From the NCBI RefSeq assembly GCF_001620265.1, contig NZ_CP012661.1:1178001-1242000 (forward strand): DNA of 64,000 nucleotides. Reading direction: 5' to 3'. The notes under the pieces were generated by a model. The model was not told the DNA's origin. It did not search any database and saw only the letters and a program-made list of their open reading frames with translations. The stretch is from Frigidibacter mobilis. GTDB lineage: Bacteria > Pseudomonadota > Alphaproteobacteria > Rhodobacterales > Rhodobacteraceae. Every line of letters begins with the position of its first letter. The stretch's first letter is position 1. This document shows positions 18,983-26,814 of the stretch, piece after piece. A program made the position numbers and the translations under genes.

Positions 18983-19030
18983 TCATGCTTCCCAATGGCG
19001 GGAAAATCATGCTTCCCAATGGCGGGAAAA
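18983..19030 (+). repeat. Perfect 24-bp tandem duplication before an oxidoreductase gene
   Basis: Two identical 24-base units (18983-19006 and 19007-19030) sit directly before the flavodoxin-fold gene, ending 11 bases before its ATG. Each unit contains the inverted repeat TTCCC-N6-GGGAA. The spacing is a multiple of three, and the repeats are open in the frame of the gene, encoding MLPNGGKI-MLPNGGKRG if an upstream start were used. They could be a doubled operator or a recent slippage event. Confidence 0.75.
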
Positions 19031-19041
19031 GGGGCAAGGCC

Positions 19042-19614
19042 ATGAACATCCTCGTGATCCAGGGCCACCCGGACAGCGGCGGCGGGCATTTTTGCCACGC
19101 GCTTGCCGGGGCCTATGCGGCGGGCGCGGCGGGTGCCGGGCACCCGCTGCGGCAGATCGACGTGGGGGCCGCGGCGGTGACGCTGCTGCACTCGCGCGCC
19201 GAATGGAGCGGGCCGGCGCCGGGCTGGGCGGCCGAGGCGCAGGCGGCGATCCTCTGGGCCGACCATCTGGTGCTGGTGTTCCCGCTGTGGCTGGGCGGGA
19301 TGCCGGCGCGGCTGAAGGCCTGGGCAGAGCATGTGTTCCGCGAGGATTTCGCCTTCCGCCGCGGGGCCAGCGGCTGGGAGCGGCACCTGCGCGGCAGATC
19401 GGCGCGGATCGTGGTGACGATGGGAATGCCGGCCCCGGTCTACGGGCTGTGGTTCGGGGCGCATGGCACGGCGCAGCTGTCGCGCGCGATCCTCGGCTTC
19501 TCGGGCATCGGGCCGGTGCGGGAAACGCGGATCGGCATGGTCGAGGGGCTGGACGCCGCGGCGCGGGAGGCCTGGCTGGGGCGGATGGGCCGGCTGGGGG
19601 CGAAGGCGGGGTGA
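19042..19614 (+). CDS. NAD(P)H-dependent oxidoreductase, flavodoxin-like fold
   Basis: This 190-residue protein belongs to the NQO1/KefF-type quinone reductase family, which binds FMN or FAD and reduces quinones or nitro compounds. The phosphate-binding start MNILVIQGHPDS is typical, as are the flavin-contact strand LVFPLWLGGMPARLKAW, the REDFAF segment and IVVTMGMPAPVY. The ATG at 19042 begins the first beta strand. The tandem repeat just upstream may regulate it. Confidence 0.88.
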   Translation: MNILVIQGHPDSGGGHFCHALAGAYAAGAAGAGHPLRQIDVGAAAVTLLHSRAEWSGPAPGWAAEAQAAILWADHLVLVFPLWLGGMPARLKAWAEHVFREDFAFRRGASGWERHLRGRSARIVVTMGMPAPVYGLWFGAHGTAQLSRAILGFSGIGPVRETRIGMVEGLDAAAREAWLGRMGRLGAKAG

Positions 19615-19711
19615 GCCGAAGGGCGCGATTGCCGATCAGCCCTCCGCGGGTTAACACTTTGGTGACCACGGGGCGGGCAAACTTCGGGCGAGAGGGGCGG
19701 GCGCAGACGGC

Positions 19712-19778
19712 ATGGCGAACCATCTTACTATGGCGACAATCTGGCCGTGCTGCGGGACAGCATCCGGGATGAGAGCGC
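19712..19778 (+). pseudogene. 5' remnant of a DNA methyltransferase gene
   Basis: Starting at ATG 19712 the sequence gives MANHL, and with one T added it continues YYGDNLAVLRDSIRDES. This is the N-terminal AdoMet-proximal motif of site-specific N4/N6 DNA methyltransferases. After about 65 bases the similarity stops abruptly and unrelated lower-G/C sequence begins. Together with the matching 3' remnant at 20407-20619 it marks a methyltransferase gene whose middle was replaced. Confidence 0.6.
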
Positions 19779-19813
19779 TACATAGAACAACCGCTAGTTG
19801 GAGGGGCTATAGG

Positions 19814-20407
19814 TTGAAAAGTTCGTTTCTTGTTGCAGGGACAACGATCTGTTTTCTCCTTATGTCGGTACAGTCCCTTGCTTCGACCAAGGAACTTGAA
19901 AGCGCGACTTACAAGGTGATCCCTTTCGGTGGAGATCCATACGTCTCTTTGGACGTGCGCAAGGCATATGCTAATGCCTTACTCGCCTATTGGATCGAGT
20001 TCGATAGCCGCGTCCCGCGCTTGTCACCGGCTGAGAACGAGTGGATCAGACAGGAAATGGGCGCGCAGGGTGAACGCCTGACCCGGGCGCTTAGCACGCG
20101 TGAGTATGCCTTATTCTCGCTATCTCGGGACGTTGATAGCTGCGTTTCGTCGCTGAACAGGTTGAATGCGGTGTACGCGGATGCTGCCCAGGCTCAGGCC
20201 GAGATGTTCGTCTGGCTCGGCCCGGTGAAATGCTACACCAATATGGACGCCATGATGACCAACCTGCAGCGAGCCGAATTATCAGACGGCAGCTTTGACG
20301 GCACATTCTATGCTGTTGGTTCGACGCTGATTTTGCACAATTTGCTGGATAAGGTCATTCCGTCGGCGATGGCCGACACGATGGGTTGGTCCATAAGCCC
20401 CAACTAA
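19814..20407 (+). CDS. Orphan secreted protein, unknown function
   Basis: I do not recognise this protein. The TTG at 19814 is chosen as start: GGAGGGG lies 7 bases upstream, and the product (197 residues) then opens with a clear signal peptide, KSSFLVAGTTICFLLMSVQS followed by LAS. The mature part is mostly helical with three cysteines. The frame extends upstream to 19712, but that part is the methyltransferase remnant read out of frame. Codon use is less G/C-biased than the surroundings. The gene lies exactly between the two methyltransferase remnants and was probably inserted there. Confidence 0.65.
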   Translation: MKSSFLVAGTTICFLLMSVQSLASTKELESATYKVIPFGGDPYVSLDVRKAYANALLAYWIEFDSRVPRLSPAENEWIRQEMGAQGERLTRALSTREYALFSLSRDVDSCVSSLNRLNAVYADAAQAQAEMFVWLGPVKCYTNMDAMMTNLQRAELSDGSFDGTFYAVGSTLILHNLLDKVIPSAMADTMGWSISPN

Positions 20408-20619
20408 TCAACGGCTTCGACGACGCGCCCGAGGCGGCGGGGGCGGGGCAGCACGAACTGCCGGGCTTTGCCCCGGTGCCGCGGCTGCAGATCGTGACCA
20501 TCGAGGAGGCGATGCGCCTGCGCGACCGCGCGCTGCGCCTGCCGGCGCGCCGCGACGATGCCTTCAAGCGCGCGGCGGTGGAAAAGGACGCCGGCGCGCA
20601 GGGGCGGCTGGATCTGTAG
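20407..20619 (+). pseudogene. 3' remnant of a DNA methyltransferase gene
   Basis: In the frame ending with TAG at 20617-20619 this reads INGFDDAPEAAG, then FAPVPRLQIVTIEEAMRLRD and ends KDAGAQGRLDL. The P-R-QI-TIE block is like the C-terminal tail of N4/N6 site-specific DNA methyltransferases, where YPRIQILTIEEL is common. There is no ribosome site, and the frame has no proper start. The high G/C composition matches the core genome and differs from the gene just before it. It pairs with the 5' remnant at 19712. Confidence 0.55.
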
Positions 20620-20634
20620 CCTGGGCCGGGGCGG

Positions 20635-21888
20635 TCAGGCGTGCTGCAGGCGGGGCCTGGCGGGGGCCGCGCGGGCAGGGGGCTCGGCATTCAGGCTGAC
20701 GCCGTTCTTGCGGTGGCGCAGCGACAGGCGGCGGGCGATCCGGCCTGACAGCAGCTTGCGCGCCGGGGCCATTGCCGGGTGGTCCGGGTCCAGCTCGGGG
20801 AACAGCTCCAGCGCTTCGAGGCTGTGGTTCGCCTCCAGGCTCTTGCGCGCCTCGGGCCCGAGGAACAGCGATTCCGTTTCGGCGCCGTTGGCCAGGACGA
20901 TCTCGTGCCGGTCGAACATCAGGTGGACATAGACCACGCCTCCGGCGGGGCCGGCGGGCGCGATGCCGCCGGCATCGGTCAGGTGCTTGACGGCGGCCAG
21001 GGCCGAGGCCACGCCGAACAGCCGCTGCACGATGCGCGAGCGGATCAGGACCCGGTGCTGCGGCGACAGCAGCAGGTCGGAATGCGGCTTGCCCGGCCCG
21101 AGGGCACCGGCGGCAATGCGGATCGGCGCCAGCGCGGGGCGCTTTTGCAGCGCCGCCGGGCCAAGGGCGATCTGTCCCCGCCAGCGGAGCGGCTGCAACC
21201 CGTGATCGGCGGTCAGCACGCGGTCGCCGATGGCGAGGGTCTCGACCGGCCGTTCGCCGGTTTCGGTTGCGATCAGGGTGCCGGCGGCGAAGCAGATCAC
21301 CTCGGACGGGGTGTCGATGATCCCGGTGATGCCGCTGGTCAGGACCACGTCATTGGAAAACGGGCTGAAGACAGAGCTGGAGAAGCGCGGCCCCAGCGAG
21401 GTGTTGTTGAGGAACGGGTTGTTCGGGGGGCTGGTGGTGGTGACGTTGGTCAGCACCAGGGTGGTGCCGGCGCTGGGGCCCTGCTCTTGCCATTCGTCGG
21501 GAGAGGCCGGGTTCCAGCCCTGCGAGACGACGGAGCCGACCGGGATGTTGTTGATGGTGACATAGCCGACGAAATAATAGGTGCCGGTTGCCGGGTCGCG
21601 CAGCACGAAGCCCAGGTCCAGCTCGACGCTGCCGGATGTCGGCCCGTAGGTGGCCCCGTTGATGGTGACGGGCGCCGTCAGGGAGCCGCTGGCGGTGCTG
21701 TCGCTGAGCGAGGAGCCCGAAATGCCGACCAGCTGCGCACCATCATAGCCGTTGAAGGTGATGGTATCGCCCGCGCGGCCGGTGGTGTCGCCGATCAGGC
21801 GCTCACTGCCGCTTGTCGTCTCGAAGAAGGCCCCGGGCGTGGTTTCCGTCCAGGTGGCGGTATCGAACAGATAGAACGAGTAAGGCAT
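20635..21888 (-). CDS. Hint domain-containing protein
   Basis: This 417-residue protein has an N-terminal half rich in Gly, Ser and Thr (about residues 1-185), without a classical signal peptide. From about residue 190 it has a Hint (hedgehog/intein-type) domain starting CFAAGTLIATETGERPVETL, followed by IGDRVLTADHGLQPLRWRG and SPQHRVLIRS. Rhodobacterales encode several such proteins, often with secreted RTX-like parts; self-cleavage at the Cys is plausible but unproven. The ATG at 21888 follows a GTG at 21891. AT-rich sequence at 21985-22010 (TTAA-N6-TTAA) is a likely promoter region. Confidence 0.85.
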   Translation of the reverse strand: MPYSFYLFDTATWTETTPGAFFETTSGSERLIGDTTGRAGDTITFNGYDGAQLVGISGSSLSDSTASGSLTAPVTINGATYGPTSGSVELDLGFVLRDPATGTYYFVGYVTINNIPVGSVVSQGWNPASPDEWQEQGPSAGTTLVLTNVTTTSPPNNPFLNNTSLGPRFSSSVFSPFSNDVVLTSGITGIIDTPSEVICFAAGTLIATETGERPVETLAIGDRVLTADHGLQPLRWRGQIALGPAALQKRPALAPIRIAAGALGPGKPHSDLLLSPQHRVLIRSRIVQRLFGVASALAAVKHLTDAGGIAPAGPAGGVVYVHLMFDRHEIVLANGAETESLFLGPEARKSLEANHSLEALELFPELDPDHPAMAPARKLLSGRIARRLSLRHRKNGVSLNAEPPARAAPARPRLQHA

Positions 21889-22050
21889 CACAGGTCAGCT
21901 TTCGGAACAATGGTCTGCGCGCTCCAGTTTCCTGGGGGCAAGCATTGCGCCGAAATCTGGCGAAAATGGGAATCGGGTCGGACAAAAATTAACGAATATT
22001 AATATTTGCATGTGGCAGGGTGCCGCAGCCTGCGGTGCGGGCGCCCTTTG

Positions 22051-22076
22051 GCCGGCCGGGACCAGGCCCGGCCGGC
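22051..22076 (-). terminator. Hairpin downstream of gatB
   Basis: A perfect 10-bp stem, GCCGGCCGGG / CCCGGCCGGC, with a 6-base loop begins 8 bases after the gatB stop. It lacks a T-run on the minus strand, so it may act with Rho or protect the 3' end. Confidence 0.45.
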
Positions 22077-22083
22077 GCCAGCG

Positions 22084-23595
22084 TTACAGCCCCAGCTTGC
22101 GGGCGACCATCTCGTTCACCACGGCCGGGTTGGCCTTGCCGCCGGTGGCCTTCAGCACCTGGCCGGTGAACCAGCCGGCCAGCTTGGCATTGGCGCGGGC
22201 CTTTTCCACCTGGGCGGGGTTGGCGGCGATGATCTCGTCCACCGCGGCCTCGATGGCGCCGGTATCGGTCACCTGCTTCATGCCGCGGGCGGCGGCGATC
22301 TCGGCAGGCTCGCCGCCCTCGGTCCACAGGATCTCGAACAGGTCCTTGGCCATCTTGCCGGAGATCTCGCCCGAGCCGATCAGGTCCAGCACGCCGCCAA
22401 GCTGGGCCGCGGAGACCGGGCTTTCGGCGATGCCGAGGCCCTCCTTGTTCAGCCGGCCGAACAGCTCGTTGATGACCCAGTTGGCGGCGGTCTTGCCGTC
22501 GCGGCCCGTGGCCACCGCCTCGAAGAACACCGCGTTCTCCTTTTCGGCGGTCAGCACCGAGGCGTCATAGTCGGTCAGCCCGAAATCGCCCATGTAGCGG
22601 GCTTTGCGGGCGTCGGGCAGTTCGGGCATGGTGGCGGCGATGTCATCGACCCAGGCCTGCTCGATCTCCAGCGGCAGCAGGTCGGGATCGGGGAAGTAGC
22701 GGTAGTCATGCGCCTCTTCCTTGGACCGCATCGAGCGGGTTTCGCCCTTGTCGGGATCGTAGAGCCGGGTTTCCTGCACGATCGACCCGCCATCCTCCAG
22801 GATCGCGATCTGGCGGCGGGCCTCATAGTCGATGGCGGCCTGGATGAAGCGCAGCGAGTTCATGTTCTTGATCTCGCAGCGGGTGCCGAGATGGCTGAAA
22901 TCCTGCGTCGCCTGGTATTTCTCGTACTGCCCCGGCTTGCAGACCGAGACGTTCACATCGGCGCGCAGGTTGCCGTTCTGCATGTTGCCATCGCAGGTGC
23001 CGAGGTAGCGCAGGATCTGCCGCAGCTTGGCGACATAGGCGGCGGCCTCTTCGGGGCCGCGGATGTCGGGGCGGCTGACGATTTCCATCAGCGCAACGCC
23101 GGTGCGGTTGAGGTCCACGAAGCTCATGTTCGGGTCCATGTCATGGATCGACTTGCCGGCATCCTGCTCCAGATGGATGCGCTCGATCCGCACGCGGCGG
23201 GCGATGCCGGGGCCCATGTCCACGATCACCTCACCCTCGCCGACGATGGGGTGGTAAAGCTGGCTGATCTGGTAGCCCTGCGGCAGGTCGGGGTAGAAGT
23301 AGTTCTTGCGGTCGAAGGCAGAGCGCAGGTTGATCTGCGCCTTCAGCCCAAGGCCGGTGCGCACCGCCTGCGCCACGCAGAACTCGTTCACCACCGGCAG
23401 CATCCCGGGCATCGCCGCATCGACGAAGGCGACATTGGCGTTGGGCTCGGCGCCGAAGCTGGTGGAGGCGCCCGAGAACAGCTTGGCGTTGGAAGCGACC
23501 TGGGCATGGACCTCGAGCCCGATCACCAGCTCCCAATCGGCCTTGGCGCCGGAAATCACCTTGGGCTGCGGGGCGGTGAAGGTCAGGTCGAGCAT
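22084..23595 (-). CDS. gatB: Asp-tRNA(Asn)/Glu-tRNA(Gln) amidotransferase subunit B
   Basis: GatB is the tRNA-binding and kinase-like subunit of GatCAB, which converts misacylated Glu-tRNA(Gln) and/or Asp-tRNA(Asn) into the correct species. The 503-residue length is standard. Diagnostic blocks are [11 protein letters not shown] near the N-terminus, [16 protein letters not shown], GRDPGxxR-like [27 protein letters not shown], and the YqeY-like C-terminal domain ending [15 protein letters not shown]. gatC and gatA are not adjacent here. Confidence 0.97.
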   Translation of the reverse strand: MLDLTFTAPQPKVISGAKADWELVIGLEVHAQVASNAKLFSGASTSFGAEPNANVAFVDAAMPGMLPVVNEFCVAQAVRTGLGLKAQINLRSAFDRKNYFYPDLPQGYQISQLYHPIVGEGEVIVDMGPGIARRVRIERIHLEQDAGKSIHDMDPNMSFVDLNRTGVALMEIVSRPDIRGPEEAAAYVAKLRQILRYLGTCDGNMQNGNLRADVNVSVCKPGQYEKYQATQDFSHLGTRCEIKNMNSLRFIQAAIDYEARRQIAILEDGGSIVQETRLYDPDKGETRSMRSKEEAHDYRYFPDPDLLPLEIEQAWVDDIAATMPELPDARKARYMGDFGLTDYDASVLTAEKENAVFFEAVATGRDGKTAANWVINELFGRLNKEGLGIAESPVSAAQLGGVLDLIGSGEISGKMAKDLFEILWTEGGEPAEIAAARGMKQVTDTGAIEAAVDEIIAANPAQVEKARANAKLAGWFTGQVLKATGGKANPAVVNEMVARKLGL

Positions 23596-23755
23596 GGGAA
23601 TGCCTCACATTTGCGGATCGCGCCTTCATACGGCGCGGGGGCGGGCCGGGCAAGGGCCAGAGGGGGTGCCAGAAAACTGAACGGAGGCCAAGTCTGGCTG
23701 TGTGGGTAGGGGGTGTCTCCCGCAGGGCGCGGCTCTGGCGCCCGCCTGACCGGCC

Positions 23756-24361
23756 TCAAGCTGCTGGCTTGCGCGCCACGAAGTCGATCAGCCCCGAGCG
23801 GCCGCGATGGCCCGTCCCCTCGGCAAGGTCAGCGTCATAATCCGCCTGATACAGGATCTCGAAGCCGGAGAAGGTCTCGCGCAGCAGGTCCAGCGTCCAG
23901 AGGTTCGCGGCCTGGCCGGGCCCGCCGGTGCCATAGCCCACCTGCCGCAGGGCGTAACCATGCAAGAGCAGCAGCCCGCCCGGTTTCAGCGCGTGGGACA
24001 TGCCCGCGAAGACCTGTGCGCGCAGGGGCGGCGGCGCGAACTGGAAGAACACGCCCAGCACCGCATCGAAGGGCGCCGCGCCCCAGTCCCAATCCGCAAT
24101 GTCGGCATGGTGCAGATCGAGGCTGACGCCCCGCTCTGCCGCCAGTCGCCGTGCCTTGGCAAGGCCGGTGCCCGAGCCATCGAACCCCGTGACCCGCGCC
24201 CCCAGCTCGGCGAGGAACACTGCGTTGCGCCCCTCGCCCTCGGCCACCGACAGCACCCGCCTGCCCGGCGCGATCCGCCAGGCCTGCCGTGCCACGAACC
24301 CCGCGGGGGCACTGCCGAACACGTAATCGTCTTGCGCAAAGCGCGCGTCCCAATTTGCCAT
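23756..24361 (-). CDS. Class I SAM-dependent methyltransferase
   Basis: The 201-residue protein has a Rossmann methyltransferase fold with the AdoMet-binding motif VLSVAEGEGRNAVFLAELG (about residues 36-54), the acidic post-II position in GFDGSG, and motif LKPGGLLLLHGY. The tellurite-resistance/thiopurine type (N-terminal MANWDARFAQDDYVFGSAPA) is the nearest relative; the substrate is unknown. The ATG at 24361 is chosen over an open extension that is not family-like. Confidence 0.87.
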   Translation of the reverse strand: MANWDARFAQDDYVFGSAPAGFVARQAWRIAPGRRVLSVAEGEGRNAVFLAELGARVTGFDGSGTGLAKARRLAAERGVSLDLHHADIADWDWGAAPFDAVLGVFFQFAPPPLRAQVFAGMSHALKPGGLLLLHGYALRQVGYGTGGPGQAANLWTLDLLRETFSGFEILYQADYDADLAEGTGHRGRSGLIDFVARKPAA

Positions 24362-24433
24362 GCCGGCCCCTGATGTTGCGCGCAACAGGTGGCGCGCCGG
24401 GCGGCAGAGGTCAAGCGCCCACACGCCAGAGCT

Positions 24434-25534
24434 TCAGCGCGCCGGGGCTGCCGCCCGCGCCCGCTGCTGACTGGGGTGCAGCGCGGCGCCGAGGATATGT
24501 TCCGAGGCATGGATCACGTGGCTGGCACGCCCCACGATCAGCGGATCGGGCGGCGTAGCCACCGAAGGGTCCTTGTCGGGATAGTTGATCGAGGACAGGA
24601 AATGCCGCATGCAGTTCACCCGCGCGCGCTTCTTGTCATTCGACTTGACGATGATCCAGGGGCTGTCGGCGGTATCGGTATAAAAGAACATCGCCTCCTT
24701 CGCCTCGGTGTAATCGGCCCATTTGTCAAGGCTGGCAAGGTCGATGGGCGAGAGCTTCCAGCGCTTCAGCGGGTCGGTATGGCGCGCGGCAAAGCGCTTG
24801 CGCTGTTCCTCGCGCGTGACCGAGAACCAGTATTTGTACAGCTGCACGCCCGAGCGGACCAGCATCCGCTCCAGCTCCGGGGTCTGGCGCATGAATTCGA
24901 GATAGTCGGAGGGCGAGCAGAAGCCCATCACCCGCTCCACCCCGGCGCGGTTGTACCAGCTGCGGTCATAGAATACCATTTCGCCAGCGGTCGGCAGCTG
25001 CTGGATGTAGCGCTGGAAGAACCATTGGCCACGCTCCACCTCCGAGGGTTTGTTCAGCGCGACGATGCGCGCGAACCGCGGGTTCAGGTGTTCCATGAAT
25101 CGCTTGATGGTGCCGCCCTTGCCTGCCGCGTCGCGTCCCTCGAACAGGATCACGAATTTCTGCCCGGTCTCTTGCGCCCAGATCTGGGCCTTGAGCAGTT
25201 CGGCCTGCAGCTTCAGCTTTTCCTTTTCATAGGCGGCGGTGGGCATCGGGCGCGAATAGGGGTAGCGACCGGATTCGAACGCCTCGCGGATGGTGTTGGC
25301 ATCGACCGTCGGAAATCGGCGCGGCCCTTCGGCCAGGCCCTTGCCACCTTCGGTGACGACAATGCCGGGCGGGGCGGCCGGATCGGCGGCAGCATCGGTG
25401 ACGGGCGGCAAGGCCGCGTCCGGCGGCGCTGCGCTATGGGGCGCGGGCGGGCTTGCCGGGGCGGTGGTGACGGGATCGGTGGCAGGATCGGTGGCGGCGG
25501 CCGCGGATGCCGCGGTGCTGCGGGGGGGTGTCAT
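24434..25534 (-). CDS. ppk2: Polyphosphate kinase 2
   Basis: PPK2 transfers phosphate between inorganic polyphosphate and nucleoside diphosphates. The Walker A motif FEGRDAAGKGGTIKRF is at about residues 133-148, followed by ERGQWFFQRYIQQLP, Walker B FYDRSWYNRAGVERVMGF, and the lid-type sequence FSVTREEQRKRF. An unusual feature is the roughly 70-residue Ala/Pro/Thr-rich, low-complexity N-terminal extension before the conserved part. The ATG at 25534 has AAGGGAGA upstream and gives 366 residues. A probable FnrL site lies 56 bases before the start. Confidence 0.93.
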   Translation of the reverse strand: MTPPRSTAASAAAATDPATDPVTTAPASPPAPHSAAPPDAALPPVTDAAADPAAPPGIVVTEGGKGLAEGPRRFPTVDANTIREAFESGRYPYSRPMPTAAYEKEKLKLQAELLKAQIWAQETGQKFVILFEGRDAAGKGGTIKRFMEHLNPRFARIVALNKPSEVERGQWFFQRYIQQLPTAGEMVFYDRSWYNRAGVERVMGFCSPSDYLEFMRQTPELERMLVRSGVQLYKYWFSVTREEQRKRFAARHTDPLKRWKLSPIDLASLDKWADYTEAKEAMFFYTDTADSPWIIVKSNDKKRARVNCMRHFLSSINYPDKDPSVATPPDPLIVGRASHVIHASEHILGAALHPSQQRARAAAPAR

Positions 25535-25589
25535 CTGGTCGTCTCCCTTCTTGAACTGGCCGATGTTGGACGCCTGTGCAGAGTTTGCC

Positions 25590-25603
25590 TTGATACGGGT
25601 CAA
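25590..25603. promoter_or_regulatory. FnrL/FNR-type site between ppk2 and a GST gene
   Basis: TTGATACGGGTCAA matches the FNR-family consensus TTGAT-N4-ATCAA at 9 of 10 defined positions. It lies between divergent genes, 56 bases before the ppk2 start and 86 bases before the GST start. FnrL is the oxygen-sensing regulator of Rhodobacterales, so low-oxygen control of one or both genes is inferred. Confidence 0.6.
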
Positions 25604-25688
25604 GAAACCGTCACAGTCCGCGCAAGAAGCGCTCCTGGCCGCGGGCCCGGCACAGAGGCTTCGCAATGACAACCGAATGGAGCGGGAC

Positions 25689-26354
25689 ATGCTCACGATC
25701 TATGGCATCTACAAATCGCGCGCGACGCGCAGCTTCTGGCTGATGAACGAGCTGGGGATCGAATTGGGAACCGGGGCACGGCATGTGCCGGTGGTCCAGA
25801 AATACAAGCTTGCCGACCCGCTGGCGGCGGATGCACCGCTGAATACCGGCTCGCCCGAGTTCCTGCAGATCAGCCCCGCCGGCACCATCCCCTGCATGGA
25901 GGATGACGGGCTGGTGCTGCACGAATCGCTGGCGATCAACCTGTATCTGGCGCGCAAGCATGGCGGGCCGCTGGCCCCGGCCGATCTGGCCGAAGAGGCC
26001 CAGATGATGAACTGGGCGCTCTATGCCGCGACCGGGATTGAGGCGGCGGCGCTGGATATCTCCTTCACCTATGCTGAGGGCAGGCAGGACGATCCGGTGG
26101 GCCATGCGGTCGTGGCCGCGGCAGCGGGCAAGCTGCGCCGGCCCTTCGCGGTGCTGGAGGCGCATCTGGCGGAGGGCGGCTTCATGGTCGGCGGCCGCTT
26201 TACCGTCGCCGACATCAACACCGCCGAGTGCGTGCGCTATGCCCAGGCCCACGCCCCGCTGCTGGCCGAGTTCCCGGCGCTGAAGGGCTGGCTGGAGGCG
26301 TGCCAGGCGCGCCCGGCCTTCAAGGCGATGTGGGCGGCCCGGGCGGCGGAGTAG
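25689..26354 (+). CDS. Glutathione S-transferase family protein
   Basis: This 221-residue protein has a thioredoxin-like N-terminal domain (LTIYGIYKSRATRSFWLMNE), the cis-Pro/glutathione contact region ISPAGTIPCMEDDGLVLHES with the family ES motif, and an all-helical C-terminal domain with FTVADINTAE. It probably conjugates or reduces electrophiles with glutathione in the cytoplasm. The ATG at 25689 is chosen because GGAG lies 6 bases upstream; an ATG at 25677 would add four residues. Confidence 0.9.
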   Translation: MLTIYGIYKSRATRSFWLMNELGIELGTGARHVPVVQKYKLADPLAADAPLNTGSPEFLQISPAGTIPCMEDDGLVLHESLAINLYLARKHGGPLAPADLAEEAQMMNWALYAATGIEAAALDISFTYAEGRQDDPVGHAVVAAAAGKLRRPFAVLEAHLAEGGFMVGGRFTVADINTAECVRYAQAHAPLLAEFPALKGWLEACQARPAFKAMWAARAAE

Positions 26355-26365
26355 CCGCTGGGGGG

Positions 26366-26398
26366 CGGGCAGGGCGAGGCACTGCCTCGCCCTGCCCG
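26366..26398. terminator. Long perfect palindrome after the GST gene
   Basis: The stem is 16 bp with a single-base loop (CGGGCAGGGCGAGGCA-C-TGCCTCGCCCTGCCCG), starting 11 bases after the GST stop. Such a strong hairpin will stop or stabilise the transcript; there is no T-run. Perfect palindromes of this length are unusual. Confidence 0.55.
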
Positions 26399-26814
26399 TG
26401 CGGAACTGCTCACCCAGAGCCACCGCCAACGCGAAACTGCGTGAGGCCAGTGCCCGACCTGGCGGGCGAAATCGCTACCATCGCCAATGCCGTCCGCAGG
26501 GACCAAAAGCCATTCCAGCCAGCACAGGAAAACTGAGGTAGAATACAGTTGCCGAGGGCGAGGCGGGCGCTGGCCGGGCCTTTGAGGCCCGTCCGGTGAC
26601 ATTCAAAACGGCTCCTTGGCGAAGGCAATGGCCTTCGCCAAGGAGAGCGGTGCGGGCGGGACGTCAGGCGGCAGCTCCGTCCCGCAGCGCTGACGATCCA
26701 CTCTCCCCCCCGCGGCCAACCCTCCCTTGCCCCGCCCGGAGCCACATGGTCTAATCGCCGGCAATCAAAACACCCGAGCAGCCCCAAAACCCCGCTTAGC
26801 GCAGACGAGGCCCC
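26399..26814. other. Gene-free region before parE with a second long hairpin
   Basis: No credible gene is seen in this stretch. It holds a perfect 15-bp stem with a 4-base loop at 26612-26645 (CTCCTTGGCGAAGGC / GCCTTCGCCAAGGAG). The first 210 bases look less G/C-rich than their neighbours and may be decayed coding sequence, but I could not match it to anything. The parE promoter should lie in the last 150 bases. Confidence 0.5.

Noticed and set aside
21985..22002. CtrA site upstream of the Hint gene (TTAA-N6-TTAA)
   Set aside because: The spacer is 6 instead of 7 bases, so it does not fit the consensus; it is noted only as AT-rich promoter-like DNA.
26237..26602. Minus-strand frame in the GST-parE gap with a Trp-rich stretch
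   Set aside because: No start with a ribosome site, overlaps the GST gene and a long palindrome, and I could not match the sequence to any family.
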